A DNA stretch of 64,000 bases from Merluccius polli (GCA_030340625.1 JAOPHQ010004624.1:37429-101428), one strand, 5' to 3'. Positions 1-13,005 are shown, counted from the first letter of the stretch. Notes: generated by a model not told the origin, from the sequence alone. Made by a program: numbers and translations.

Positions 1-353
1 AACATCTGTAGTAACTTTAGTTGTAGGGTTTGATACATAACACAGTGGGTTGTGACAGGTTTGTTATTTGTTTAAGAAAGGTGGTGTTTTTTTTGGTTTA
101 AATTCCAGTTGCTTGTCTGCAGTAGTTTGTGTTGGTTTCTCCATAGTGTTAATAATCTGTCTATTCTTAATAGGGTTAGGCATTTGAATGTTGGCATATG
201 ACAGGATCACTTACAGGCAATACAAAAATAAGTGTGAATATTCAGCGTACTGCTGAAAGCAGATATATATATTCACACTTTGGAAGTATTGCTATTTCCA
301 TCAATTCTCATTAGAAGTATCTTGTATAATGTGTTATGTATGTCTTTTCCCAG

Positions 354-3144
354 GTTCATTCCATGTGATAAGAATGCTCCTGGATGAATACATTCTGTTG
401 GCCCTGGAGACACAGTTCAACAACGACAAGGAGCAGGACATACAACATCTGTTGGACAGATACATGAGAAATGCAGGTATACTGTCTGTCTGTATCATTT
501 ACAGATGCATCATCTATTTCATGCAGTTACTTTGTCATTCTATGGTTCTTTAGAGGGATGTGAGTGCTGTGCTGAGCCGTTGGTTTTAATAACCGTTATA
601 TTTAATATTGTTTTACCCCTCAGATGCCAGTAGAGCTGCATTCATGGCCTCGCCTAGTTCCTGCTTTCTAGCCAATCGCAACAAGGCCAGCGCTGCTGCT
701 GACCAATCGGTGAAGAATGAGGGTCTGGCAGAACATGCCTATATGTCTTTATCAGCCAATCAGCAGCAGTGCCTGGAAGCCAGCCTTGCTGTCTATCAGA
801 GCACAGAAAACGCTGGCTACTCACTTTTAGGTAAAACAAAAAATGTTCATTCAAACCATCAATCAGGTCACATGCTTATTGCTTCTCTCGATATATAATA
901 TTGTAGAATTAGCATCATAGTCACAACCAATGCACTTTTGAATGGCTATAAATTACTTAAATGTTAGCTAACGCACCAACCAATCCTGCAACCCGACGCA
1001 CACAGAAGCCAGCCAGCTGGACTACTCCCAGGGCACCTTGATGAGCCCTCCCAGCCCCCCCGCCATGCTAGCCAACCGTGGCTCGGTCATCAACCAGGGG
1101 CCCACAGCCACCAGGAGACCTTTAACCTCCACCTCGTCTTCCTCATCTTCCTCTACTGCCTCCTGCCCATCTTCCTCATCCTACTTCTCCTCCGTCTCAA
1201 TGAGCGTGGTCAGCCAGAACCCCTGCTCCTCATATCCAGAAGCCCCGTTCTTCCACACGTCCTCCTCTTCCTCCTCCAACTGTATCAGCTACCAGCACAC
1301 ACTAAGGTGGGACCTAAGTGTTCTGTACTGGCTTCAGTTTGTGTTGGTTTATCAGACCGACAGGAACTAACAGTTGGCTCTTTTCCTATTTACTACCGCT
1401 ATGTAGTCTTTTAGCAGACCCTTTCATCAGTGAATTCAGATGCATGTTATGAAGGAGTAGGTATGGGCACATGTATATTTTTACTAGGGCTGGGCGATAA
1501 ATGCGTAAAATCGTCGCTCGACTGGTCGTGACTGTTTTCCAAAGATGGCGCCCGCTTGTTTTCGTGAAGGCACTGGCTTTCTAAACATTCTTTTTAATAA
1601 ACTGTCTGTACACTTACAAAGTTCTCGAATGCTTCGTTTTACATGTAGGGACCCTCATTATGCTACCGTGGAAGTGTGGTGCGATTTTGAGCCTTGTTAG
1701 TGGTATAGAATTGTGATTTATTTTACATGAATATCTGCCCCAACAGCTAGCGTGATAAGCTAATTAGCGGTTTTGGAGAACTTTGGTTCCATTCGACTAG
1801 AATGAAAACTGATCCCAGAGAACGGTGAAAAATGCCCTTTACGTTACACTTTGAACAGATAAAAAATTTGATTAATTTGCGATTAATTATGGACAATCAT
1901 GTGATTAATTGCGACTAAATATTTTAATCGATTGACAGCCCTAATTTTTACACATAATATTCATATTGTTACTATTCATATGATTGGGGATTTAACCAAA
2001 GACCATGTTTAAATAGGCCCCTCAACCGGTAATTGTCAATTTTTTAACTTTATATCTTGTGTGCAGGCCTCATGGGCAGATGCAGTCGTCTGCTCCGTCT
2101 CCGACCTCGTCGCTGGCCTACCACCTTCCGTCTCGCTACCACCCCTACCAGGGCCACCAACACCCAGGGAAAGACTCCTTCTTCACCAATGGACATCACC
2201 ACCCATCTGGCCACAGTCACGCTCCCACCGCAAGATGTGTGGCATCTTACAGCTCCCACTGCTCCTCGGCACAGGTCCGTCCAGCCCGGGAGTTAGATGG
2301 CCAGACCCCGGCTGGTCAGATGATGGACCCTGCAGTGCCCTCGGGGGGTTACGGATACGTAGGGGCCAGCGAGGCTCGGGAGCAGGACTATTCAGCTGCA
2401 GGTACATGCCGTTTAGGAACATTTGCACTTCCTGTTGCTGCTTTTGTGCACTTCCTGTTGCTGCTTTTGTGTACTTACTTTTTTTTCATAATTTTGCCAA
2501 CTATTTATTGAAGAGAAGAATCTTTTATATTTAATTTAAAAAAATTAAGAGTTTATTAAATACATCCGAAAAATATTTGTTTGTCTATTGTCCCATTAAC
2601 ATTGGTGACATTTAAACATTTTCTTGTATGAATGTGTTCATCCTAAAGTTTAAAGTGATGGACAACGGGATCTAGAAAGGTAAAATAACCATAACGTATC
2701 ACAGAGAGATGTACCCACTACACACCTACCGAATATCTTGTAACGTAATGTCAAATTATTATTACTATATTAATTTACATCTCAAAGTCAGCTAATAAAC
2801 TCAGTCTTGGAAAGACTCAGGATTGTAGGGGTGTTGTCTGAATCCTCCCCCCCTCGCTCTTTTGTGTAGTTTGTACTTCCTCAAAGTCTGAAACGCCGTA
2901 GCTTCATTCAGCTGCAACGTTGCTGTAATGTAATAAACGTAGGGAGGGAGCAGAGAGGGTGGGGACATTTTTTTGGTTGTTTAGTTTCAAAATCTAAACA
3001 ACCAAAATGCTCAGAATATAGTTCATGTTAAATAACACTAGTATTTTGTTGCTGTATCACGATTGAATGGCAATGGCTCCCAAAAGGCTTTTGTGAGTCC
3101 CCTGCACACACTAGCACCAAACAACTTGAGATCAACTGATCACC

Positions 3145-3177
<33 letters not shown>

Positions 3178-3181
3178 ACCC

Positions 3182-3216
<35 letters not shown>

Positions 3217-3941
3217 CAGGTTACTATGGCAACAGCGGCTACCTCCAGGGCCAACGGATAACGTCATTGGTGGACCAGCATGTGTCTGTCATCAGCAGCG
3301 TGGGCAGCCTCCGGCCCTTCCCCCCCCCGGGTTTCTCGGAGGTCCACGACCCACTCAACATTCTGGACGACCCGGGAAAGAAAAATGGCGTGCTCTACTA
3401 TGAGGATGTTGAGGACACCGACGGTAAGCTGTTGAAGTCAATGACTTCTATTGATGGTATAGCTAACATCTTGTATAGGGCTGCAACTTTAAATTAATCG
3501 ACATTATTTTCATAGTCGATTAATTTAACGACAAGCAGCCAGCAGAAAAACTAGTGTTCATTTCATAATACATGAAACAAAAAAAATAATTTCTGAAGCA
3601 TTAAGCATGACTTGATAAATGACAAACAATTAATCAATTATCAAAATTTGATTCAATTAATTAGTCGATCGACTAATTGTTCCAGCCCTAGTCTCATATC
3701 ACAAAGTGGGTCTACAAATGTGTATTTATTCCATCACTCAGGTTGTCTGGGCCCAGTTCCGCAGTCTGCGTTGTGTTCTCTGTACGCAACGGACCCTGTG
3801 GTGTCCGGGCCCTGCATGTATGGAGGAGGGGGCCCTGTCCCGTTCCCCCCACCTCCGGATCAACGACTGTCCCAGCGGGGGGGCTCGTCCTCATTGCCTC
3901 CCATCAACACAGTGTTCATGGGCACAGCGGCGCTGCCATGA
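354..3941 (+). CDS. rfx6: rfx6, C-terminal six coding exons (5' part outside window)
   Basis: RFX6 is a winged-helix transcription factor needed for pancreatic islet and enteroendocrine differentiation; the DNA-binding part lies upstream of the window. Exons read by eye: 354-476, 624-830, 1006-1306, 2067-2401, 3220-3423, 3742-3941, all with AG/GT borders and compatible phases, giving about 455 residues. Family-specific stretches I recognise are [70 protein letters not shown] and the extreme C-terminus [15 protein letters not shown], all as in vertebrate RFX6. The TGA stop is at 3939-3941. Exon 1006-1306 has a serine-rich run (about residues 155-180 of this part) longer than I recall in mammals. 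Introns carry two hAT MITEs and, before exon 3220, a C-tract plus CA repeat. The identity is firm; exact exon ends are inference. Confidence 0.93.
1485..1943. mobile_element. hAT-type MITE in an rfx6 intron, 8-bp TSD
   Basis: Begins TAGGGCTGGGCGAT and ends ATTGACAGCCCTA, giving inverted termini TAGGGCTG. It is flanked by identical 8-bp repeats ATTTTTAC (1477-1484 and 1944-1951), the hAT signature. It is 459 bp long, AT-rich at the right end (GATTAATTGCGA-type motifs) and has no coding capacity. It lies in the intron between exons 1006-1306 and 2067-2401. Confidence 0.85.
3147..3214. repeat. C31 homopolymer plus (AC)n directly upstream of an rfx6 splice acceptor
   Basis: A run of 31 C (3147-3177), then ACCCCAA, then about 15 AC units. 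The splice acceptor AACAG of the exon starting at 3220 follows at once, so this repeat replaces the usual polypyrimidine tract. Confidence 0.9.
3476..3690. mobile_element. Second hAT-type MITE in rfx6, eroded TSD
   Basis: Starts TAGGGCTGCAAC and ends GTTCCAGCCCTA, the same TAGGGCTG termini as the element at 1485-1943 but only 215 bp. The interior has palindromic ATTAATCGACTAT-type segments near both ends. Flanks ATCTTGTA and GTCTCATA agree at only some positions, so the target duplication is decayed. Confidence 0.7.
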
Positions 3942-4893
3942 GCGCAACCATGTCAGGTTGAGGAGTTCTACAGAAAGCAGGGATGCCCCACTTCAAAACG
4001 CATGATTTAACAGCCTTTGGGGTTTGTACACATTAGTCATTTTCTCTGATCCACAGAATATTTTATTAAGCTCGAGCAAAGGATACCTTCATATCTATAC
4101 TCGACTGCCTTGATTGATTCCCCTATTTTATATAATTATTCCACCAATGTTGTAAGTTATTAGTGTTAGAAATTAATGTTATTTATTTTGCTGTTGAGCA
4201 TTTCAATATTATGTATTGTATTCATTTTACTGTTGTAAGATATGAAACAAAGTCCTGATTTAAACAAAATCAGGTAAAAAAAACTATTGGTCTTCCTTAT
4301 TTTTGCATTTATTATGATGGTTTTGTGCATATTGACCTAATGAGATTTTGCGTTAGTCATACCAGACATGTTTAATTATTCAGTGCCTTCATTTTTAAAA
4401 GTGAGATGGCTCATAAGTAATGTTTTTCTAGTATTACTTGAAAAGGGAATCGTTTACAGCAACATTAATACAAGATGGATGATGTCTTCACAATGGCTAT
4501 AGGACGTTCCGAAAGTATGCAATATTAATAATTGCAGCCCATCTATTGTGTTGGTTGTACGCTGCCTGGTCATTCATTTACTCGTTTGTAGTTATGGAGA
4601 AAGACAGAGCAGTTGAAATATGGAACATTTCATGTGCTTCTCCCCTGGCAGATTGACTCTGTCAATAATGGACCCCAGCATAGCGCTCTTATCTGGCCCC
4701 CTTGTCAAATGAACCTAAACACACAGCTCCTTAATGGTCCAACTGGGAGCTGACCGTTAACACACAGCTCTTTGATGGTTCAACTGGAAGCTCCCAGTTC
4801 AGAAGATCAGAGTTGGCTGGTGTTTTTGACAGGGATTGTCTGGATGGGTGCACCTCTGATAAACCAGTTGACCAAAATGGTCATATTTCCCCA
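3942..4893 (+). other. rfx6 3'UTR and downstream flank
   Basis: AT-rich sequence after the rfx6 stop with no open frame of note. It probably contains the rfx6 3'UTR. I could not fix a poly(A) site. Two related short segments near 4720 and 4765 (CACAGCTC..GATGGTYCAACTGG) form a small local duplication. Confidence 0.5.
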
Positions 4894-5042
<149 letters not shown>

Positions 5043-5211
5043 ATAGCAGGGATCATGTTCACTTTGTAAGTCACTTTGGATTAGTCAGTGATGAGCAGAA
5101 ATGTCTAAACACATTAACCTTTATTGATAGTTAATACAGATATTTGTTATATCGTTAGATTTATACTGGTAGTTATTGTAGCCCATATATGGTCTACACC
5201 CTGTACCAGTA

Positions 5212-5305
5212 ATGCCTGACTGGGTTCTATATCCTTTACTCACCATGTCTGACTGGGTTCTATATCCTTTACTCACTATGACTGGGTTGTATATCCTTTA
5301 CTCAC
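5212..5305. repeat. Short tandem repeat, about 30-bp unit, 3 copies
   Basis: Three imperfect copies of TGACTGGGTTCTATATCCTT followed by TACTCACYATG. A G10 run follows at about 5319. Confidence 0.85.
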
Positions 5306-5501
5306 TATGTACTCTTTGGGGGGGGGGGGGTCCATTTAAGGTCCTTGTGATCTGCCAGACAGATGGCAGCATATGTAATGATTACAGAATCTCCATGTTA
5401 AAATCCTTTAATTACTAAGTCAATAATGTCTCCAACAATTGCTGGGCCTTCAGTGTAAAAACAACAACAGCAGGCAGAAGGCAAACTTTGGGCCAATGTT
5501 T

Positions 5502-6639
<1,138 letters not shown>

Positions 6640-8051
6640 TAGGGACTGTACGATATTTACCGGGGGGGGAGGGCCGGTCGTCAGGGGGGGAGGGCCTAGG
6701 ATATTTTTTTTAAGCCTTAGGGGAGGGCCCAGGAGAATATTTTTGGCCTGGGGGGAGGGCCGAGGAAAATTATTTTATGGGGGGGCAATCGTCATGACTC
6801 ATGCCGAGTTCGATGTTTAAATGAAAGATAGGATAGCCTGTAAGGAAGTGAACGTCTCCTTTACCATAACCATAACCCTTTTTGGAGTGAATTGTTTCAA
6901 AGTAGACTGCGGACGCTGTAGACTCTGCTCTGCGAGCGGACGCTGTAGACTCTGCTCGTCTCATACCACCGCGAACGGGTTTATGAGACCCCAGATCGTT
7001 TCACACAGACGCGGGAGGGTACCTTTGGCGTCAGTATCCAGGGCTTAATTTGGGCCGGAACACGCCGGAATATGTTCCGGCACCTCCAACGGTGGATCCG
7101 GCACCTTTTTTATTTTTTTATTCCCCCCCCCCCCCCCCGCCGTCAGTGGTTACGATCGCGCAACCCCGTCATCAGTCCGCGGTCCCCCCCCCCCCCCCCC
7201 CTCCCGTTGACAATCACGAACACCCCCCCCCCCCCACCCACCCACCCCCGGGCGTGACAAATCGTCGGTAGGCCTATATTACGAGTTGGGATGAGAACGG
7301 GTTGTCTGCCGAAACCGTCAAGTCTAAATCATGCGATAGGCGCGCACGATGACATCCTCACAGCATGCACACGGGCTGTGTGTGGACTCGGGTCTGCGGC
7401 CGGGTCCGCGGGTCCGGTGCTGGGTCCGCGGCTGGCGGGTCCGGTGCTCCCCCCCCCCGTTGACAATCGCGCCGAATGTAGAGCATATTGTAATGCAGCG
7501 TTGAATGGATGAATAGCTTACATAAGGGTCCCCAGCACTTTTCAAACCACACTCAAGCTTATGGTTATTGTCCCCACCACTTCTAAAACCAAACTGACGC
7601 CACTGACCACATAGACCAAGAATCGCAGGGTGATCATTAGTCGCTCTTAGTCACAGTAGTTTGTGTTTTGTCTTATAATAGCCTATAAGGTACAATGTCA
7701 TCAGCCAAGTTGTGAAATTTTGGGGGAGTCTCGTAACATTGATAAAAGCAGGCTTGTCCCCATTCTCAAGTTCAAGGCACAGCGTGGCATAAACCCCTGC
7801 TCTTGCTGCGTGTGTACCCGTGTGTGTGTATGTGTGCTTATGTGGCCGTTTTAACCTTGTAAACGTTATTTTCCGACCAATTTTATTTGATTCACGTAGC
7901 GGGGAGGGCCTAGGAGAATTTTTTTGAGCCGGGGGGAGGGCCCCGGAAAAAAAAAATTACCAGGGGGGAGGGCCAGGCAGAACAATTTTAACCCGATCGT
8001 CTGGCGACCGGCCCTCCCCCCCCCCCGCTAAATATCGTACAGTCCCTTAGT
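6640..8051. mobile_element. DNA transposon with GGGGGGAGGGCC-rich inverted ends
   Basis: The left end TAGGGACTGTACGATATTTA, then CGGGGGGGAGGGCCGGTCG, is matched in inverse orientation at 7995-8050 (CGACCGGCCCTCC ... TAAATATCGTACAGTCCCTTA). Flanks TAACTGCT (6632-6639) and CAACTGCT (8052-8059) agree at 7 of 8 bases, suggesting an 8-bp duplication. Inside lies another repeat (6870-7605) shared with 13869-14590. No transposase is visible, so it is non-autonomous. The superfamily is probably hAT but unproven. Confidence 0.7.
6870..7605 (-). mobile_element. Nested repeat ending CAGTGGCGTCAGTTTGG (minus orientation)
   Basis: Read on the minus strand from 7605 it begins CAGTGGCGTCAGTTTGGTTT and follows the plus-strand sequence at 13869-14380 closely: the GTGGGGACAATAACC segment, the AGCATATTGTAATGCAGCGTT equivalent, and the paired GCAGAGTCTACAGCG segments. 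Against that copy it has an extra block at about 7043-7258 containing long C runs and a GGGCTTAATTTGGGCCGGAA segment, probably another insertion. No ORF of substance. Confidence 0.65.
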
Positions 8052-8163
8052 CAACTGCTCATCCCTGTGGTTAAATTGTGTAGGACAGTCAGAAACAAAA
8101 AGAGCCACAATTGTGTGGCAGTGTCCGGGGTCATTCATCATTCACTCTCAACATGGATACAAG

Positions 8164-8231
8164 CACTGGCGTAACAGCATGATGATAGTCCCCGGGGGGT
8201 GGGGGGGGCACCGTCGATAGTTACGCCAGTG
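8164..8231. mobile_element. 68-bp mini-MITE with perfect TIR and 8-bp TSD
   Basis: Starts CACTGGCGTAAC and ends GTTACGCCAGTG (perfect 12-bp inverted termini). It is flanked by identical GATACAAG at 8156-8163 and 8232-8239. The interior is a short G-rich segment. Features are those of an extremely reduced hAT-type element. Confidence 0.88.
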
Positions 8232-8239
8232 GATACAAG

Positions 8240-8877
8240 TATAATAAGCATTCTTCAGGTGGGGGTAGATTCTCTATTTGGACATTATAGCTTTATGTGG
8301 GACTGTCAATCTGATTTTTTTCCTTTTCATTTTACAATATCGGACTATCATAATTGTCAACCACTGGTCTTCTAGACCATAATATTAACCCTACCGGTCT
8401 CACTGTGCATCACGCCAGCAGTAGCCTAACCATGTCCGACAGCTGGAAAACGATTCGGCACCGACCGCCACCAACAAGAGTTTCGTTTTTACCTACAGTA
8501 TGCTATCCAAGAAAGTGTCCATAGTTTAGACACATAATCAAATGAATGCTATTACTTCATTTTCTATTTTGTTGTTTTTTCTCCCCAGTCATTCCCCTAA
8601 AAACAAATTACATGTGTGTCTTTCTTTCAAATGATGGTGGCGGTGTTGAGCCGTAGAGAAGACCTCCGAAACTGACGCATCCTAACCTCATAAAATCACT
8701 TAAAATGGCAATGAGATTGTATATTACCCTGGTATGGTAGAATACTGTCTAAGGAGAACAACAACCATGCTTTCAAAATCATGTTACGTCACTGAACTCG
8801 GATCACAAAAGTAAAACGGTACGATTATTTGAGACTTTGCTGTAGAACTAACATTTTGAGCTATGGTTATTGTAAAG
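8240..8877. other. Intergenic, nothing recognised
   Basis: No credible ORF, RNA gene or terminal repeat found between the mini-MITE and the outer hAT element. Confidence 0.5.
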
Positions 8878-8989
8878 CAGGGCCGTGCAGAGACCCTTTG
8901 AGGGGCAGGGGCTCAAATTCAAAAAAGGGCAAATGACATATTTTAACAATATATGTAATTTTTATTTTAAATACTGAATTACGCTTTTT

Positions 8990-9545
8990 CAAACACTTCA
9001 AATACTAAATCAACAATTTAACTTAAATTTACAACTTAAAATGAAACATGGAGCCTTACTTCAGACTACATTCACATGAATAAAAAATGCAACTGTGCAA
9101 AAAAATGTAATTTTACATACATTATTAATACTGTAGAAAGGGCTATATCAAATTGTACATAATCCACAATACTGTACACCTTAAAATTAAATATGGAGCC
9201 TTAAGTTAGTTTCACACAAAATGTATCCAAAAAAATGCAAACCTTGTCCAAGCAAAATGTAAAGATACAGTATTCAAACTATACTGTTTATAGAAAGTGC
9301 AATATGACATTTAACATAATAGTAAATCCACAATACTGTACACCTTAGAATGAAATATGGAGCCTTAAGTTAGACATTCACACAAATATATCCAAAAAAT
9401 GCTACTGTTGTCCAAGCAAAATGTAAACATACAGTATTCAAACTATACTGTAGAAAGTGCAATATGACATTTAACATAATAGTAAATCCACAATACTGTA
9501 CACCTTAGAATGAAATATGGAGCCTTACATCAGACTATATTCACA
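8990..9545. repeat. Imperfect tandem repeats, about 160-bp period
   Basis: The phrase CCACAATACTGTACACCTTA followed by GAATGAAATATGGAGCC recurs near 9168, 9330 and 9490, with intervening CAAGCAAAATGTAAA and AACATAATAGTAAATCC blocks. A weaker copy starts near 9040. They lie in the 3' non-coding part of the outer hAT element. Confidence 0.8.
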
Positions 9546-9603
9546 CAAATATTATCCATCCAAAATGCAACAATCTGACATCAAACTATGTGATTGAAAT
9601 AAA

Positions 9604-9652
<49 letters not shown>

Positions 9653-9759
9653 TGAGTGAGACACAAAGAGAGAGAAAGAAAGAAGAGAGTGTGTGCGTGT
9701 GTGGAACATACGGCACTCTTCAGAAGAGAATCTTTCTGTTAGCCATGTCCCGGAAAATG

Positions 9760-9909
9760 TCAATCACAACACTGATTGATTGGAACATCCTTTTCAATGG
9801 CCAACAAAAGCAGTTCAGACAGTCTCTCCTCCTTACAAAGGCTGCGGAGTTTTGTCTTCACCAGTTTTAACTTGGAAAATGAACGTTCCACAGTCGCTGT
9901 GGACACAAC
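9760..9909 (-). pseudogene. hAT transposase C-terminal (hATC dimerisation) fragment
   Basis: Minus-strand translation from 9909 reads VVSTATVERSFSKLKLVKTK, continuing LRSLCKEERLSELLLLAIEK before a TGA at 9760-9762. The pattern A-x-x-ER-x-FS-x-L-x-x-x-K-x-x-LR followed by ER-L-x-x-L-x-L-L-x-IE is the conserved hAT dimerisation region near the C-terminus. A TAA stop stands directly upstream in frame, or an AG acceptor (CCATTAAG) starts an exon there. The rest of the transposase is missing or displaced by the nested element whose insertion site is 53 bp upstream. It is a remnant, not functional. Confidence 0.8.
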
Positions 9910-10364
9910 TTAATGGTTTTGGAAACAACTGTGTCTGACTCTGTAGTGATCTTACCCTGCGTCAGTGGCGGCTCGCCCATAGAGGGCGCTGGGGCGCCGC
10001 CCTCCCACCGACCTGCCTGTTTTTATTTTATTTTTTATTTTTTAATATAATTTCTCATTTTGAAAAGTATATATATATATTTTTTTAAAGAATCGGTGTT
10101 AATTACATGCTAATAATTTTACTTTAGAACTCTCCAGAATGATATCTGCATTCACTGTCATAAGGCGGTGGGCCGAGTCTCCCTATCTCCCTTCGTTTTT
10201 GAGTTTATATATTCCCACAAGCTGTGTAGCTCATTTTTAAAAATCGACCGTATAAATTATTCGCGAACACATTACCGATTGTTTCCAACGTGAATTTTTG
10301 CACATTAATGTATAATTTAAGGAAAACGATCACATAATTATGGTGGGTTGAGCTTTGGTTTAGC

Positions 10365-10501
10365 TCCAATCAAAGCCTGTGATGTGACGTTGTTGAACTA
10401 AGACAACCAATCACGTTCTTTGTTTAACTGTCGTCGCTTCAAAACCAGGAAGTTAAAATCCAGCTGGAGGGATAGTCGTGTGCATATCTTCGTGAAACCA
10501 G
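10365..10501 (+). promoter_or_regulatory. Candidate element promoter with CCAAT boxes and a 5' splice donor
   Basis: CCAATCA occurs at about 10368 and 10406, followed by a G/C-balanced stretch ending GTGAAACCAG|GTAAGATTT (donor at 10502). This is the look of a 5' non-coding exon of a transposon gene. The downstream plus-strand exons were not found. Confidence 0.35.
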
Positions 10502-10634
10502 GTAAGATTTGTTTTAATTTACAGTGACTCTTCGACATATGAATATTGTTCTTTATGTTTGTAACATATTAATGCAGCAAGACACATACCTTTTCACAAA
10601 AATACTGTATTGTGTTTGCTTTACATTAGCTAAA

Positions 10635-11391
10635 CTAGCCACAATTGCAACAGCTTACACAAAGACATAGGTCTGTACAAGGTAGATTATGTTTTTTGCA
10701 GGAGCAGTTACCACCCACACATTGAAGGGCTTTGCATTGGCAGTGAACCAGTTCTAAAACAGTTTTTGGTGCTGGGGGCAGTGTCATCCAGTTGATGATG
10801 AGGCATTCACCCTCCATCCTCCATCCATGCTGTACAGGTGGGGGTATCTCGGGTAGCTTTTGCAGACTTCGTCTGTATTAAGTTTAAGAGTGAAAAGATT
10901 AGGCCATATTGTGTCATTACAACAAGTATGGCTGGTTTATCTTTAGCATTGTGTATTAGATTCGATCAATTGTATAATATATGTCTGGGTTTAGGATTTA
11001 ACTTGTTTATGTGTTTTGCCATAAGCGTCATGTGTGTGAAGGTTTTTTTCTTATACCAAGGAGGATAATGACTTGGTTGAAATTTATCTAACATTTCCTT
11101 TTTTTGTTTCTAGGTCAAGTACCTGTGTATAGCAGCTTGGTAGTTGGCACGCTGAATGTGCTGCTGAAGTGAATCCTGATTAGGGGGAAGGCTTCGCTCA
11201 AGACATTTTTTAGTCATAAACATTTGCCACCTTGCCTGGTTGACATCTTTGACATCATACAGGTCACTGCATGATGCCCACTGCCTCTCCTCAGCAAGCC
11301 ACTCCAACCCATACATACACTTCTTGCATGCAGCAAACTGCCACTCCAGCCCTGCCTTCAACAAAATCCCCCCCCCCCCCCCCCCCCCCAA
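10635..11391 (-). CDS. Two-exon cysteine-rich repeat-borne protein (3' part)
   Basis: Exon a (11391 down to 11123) encodes a Trp/Cys-rich part including QARWQMFMTKKCLERSLPPN and RANYQAAIHR. A phase-2 GT donor at 11122 and an AG acceptor at 10873-10874 join it to exon b (10872 down to the stop at 10635), encoding PEIPPPVQHGW, INWMTLPPAPKTVLELVHC and a C-terminal cysteine cluster of CxC/CSCKK/LPCTDLCLC type. The join restores the reading IHRRSLQKLPEI. From memory, this architecture occurs in many fish and amphibian uncharacterised, repeat-associated proteins; the cysteine cluster resembles CXC (tesmin/TSO1-like) motifs. Function unknown. The 5' end is interrupted by a 20-plus-bp C run (about 11367-11390), so the start is not determinable. 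Whether it is the gene of the surrounding hAT-like element or of an inserted one is open. Confidence 0.6.
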
Positions 11392-11831
11392 TACACATTG
11401 TAACTGCCCCCATCCTCAGGGATACCCCCCCCACACACACATGCACACAAGGATACAATGATTTTTTATTTGTCACATGCATATGGTTACTGGTGTAAAG
11501 AATGCAGTGAAATTGTTGGTTCTTTCGCCTGTTGTGTATATGGGGGGGTCTATTCGGGAGGGGCAGGAGAAGTGGAAAAGGCATTTTAAGTGCATCGAGG
11601 GGGCAGTAAGAGCTGCAGGGGGTGAATGATGTGTGTTGTGTGTGTGTGTGGGGGGGGGGGACACCCATGGACACCCAGGTTGTTGTAAATGCTTCAGTTG
11701 CTGAGCTGAGTCACTTCCTTTCTGTACAGGTCTTCATTTTCTCTGCTCATCAAACCCACCACAGTTGTGTCATCAGCAAATTTGATGTTGTGGTTGTAGC
11801 TGTGTGTAGCTACACAGTCATGGGTTAGAAG

Positions 11832-12414
11832 TAGTGATGGGTCGTTCGCGAACGAACTAGTTCGAACGAACGACTCTTTAAAGTGAACGAACTGACCTAG
11901 TTCGCCACCGTCGTTCGCGTCGTTCGTCTCGTTCGTCTCGTTCGCTGAGTCTCTCTGACGCGCTGATTCGCGGCGCCGCTGATTCGCGAGTCGTGACTCG
12001 TTCGCTGACTGATTGACTCGAGGACTGAGACGTCACTCACGACTCGTCATCACGAGAGCCAGCCAATGTATGTTGTTTGTCTGTCTGTGACAGTCTAGGA
12101 CGCTTTCGAATGGTTGACACATTAACAATACCACTTTCACATTTGAATATTGCCTTTTACATTTACATATCAGTGAAATGGTAAATACATGCTGTCTTTG
12201 TATTTTCTGTGTCATGCCAGATTAATAAAATATTTGAATGTCTCGTCAATCTGTCTCGTTCTTTCATGCTTCCTTCTCACGCACGCAACCCGGCCGGGAC
12301 CCGCAATATAAAATATGCCCAGAATAAACACAACTGTACATCATTAACTTTAAAACTCATCATTGCTAAATCAAGTCTATTATCTTGCTGATATACATCC
12401 AATAATCTACTACG

Positions 12415-12451
<37 letters not shown>

Positions 12452-13005
12452 ACACACACACACATCGCGCTGCGTTTGGTTTGTCTAACGTTACGTTGAA
12501 TTGGGGGAACGGGGCATTTTGATCCTGACATGTCATTATGCATACATTAAATAAATCTGTTGAACTCAAATGAAATACATATGTTAACATATTCAACCAG
12601 ACACAATGTTGTATTTGCTATTAACACATTTATTAACGCCATCAAGCACCATTGCACGATTGTGAATCGTGATTTCATGATTAGTTAGTAAATGAGAAGA
12701 ACGAGGGAGTCCGAGACCGACTCAGCTGCATTCGTGATTCGTTTGAATGTTGTGTAAACGAGGAGGAGCCGAGTCTGACCGACTCGGCTGGCATTCGCCG
12801 TTCGCGAATGACAGCCCTGAGCCGAGTCGTTCGTGATTCGCGAACGAGGGAGGAGCTAAGTGAACGACTGAACGACTGAACGAGTCAGTGAATGATTCAG
12901 CGCTACCGGAAACACGAACGAACGAACGAACGAACGAACGACTCTTCATGGCGAACTGAACGACGCGAACTAGTTCGCGCAAACGAACGAGGAAATCCAC
13001 CACTA
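11832..13005. mobile_element. hAT-type element with TTCGCGAACGAAC-rich ends, 8-bp TSD
   Basis: Left end TAGTGATGGGTCGTTCGCGA; right end reads TAGTGGTGGATTTCCTCGTT on the minus strand, and both continue into CGAACTAGTTC. Identical GTTAGAAG flanks at 11824-11831 and 13006-13013. Both termini (about 150-300 bp) are packed with GTTCG/CGAAC repeats and GACTGA/GAGTC steps; the right end includes (GAAC)n. The middle has a C37-CA tract (12415-12465). No ORF of note, so non-autonomous. 1174 bp. Confidence 0.88.

Noticed and set aside
608..3961. Extra frames overlapping rfx6 exons, such as 2050-2534 in other frames
   Set aside because: Shadow frames; the rfx6 frame is fixed by homology and exon phase.
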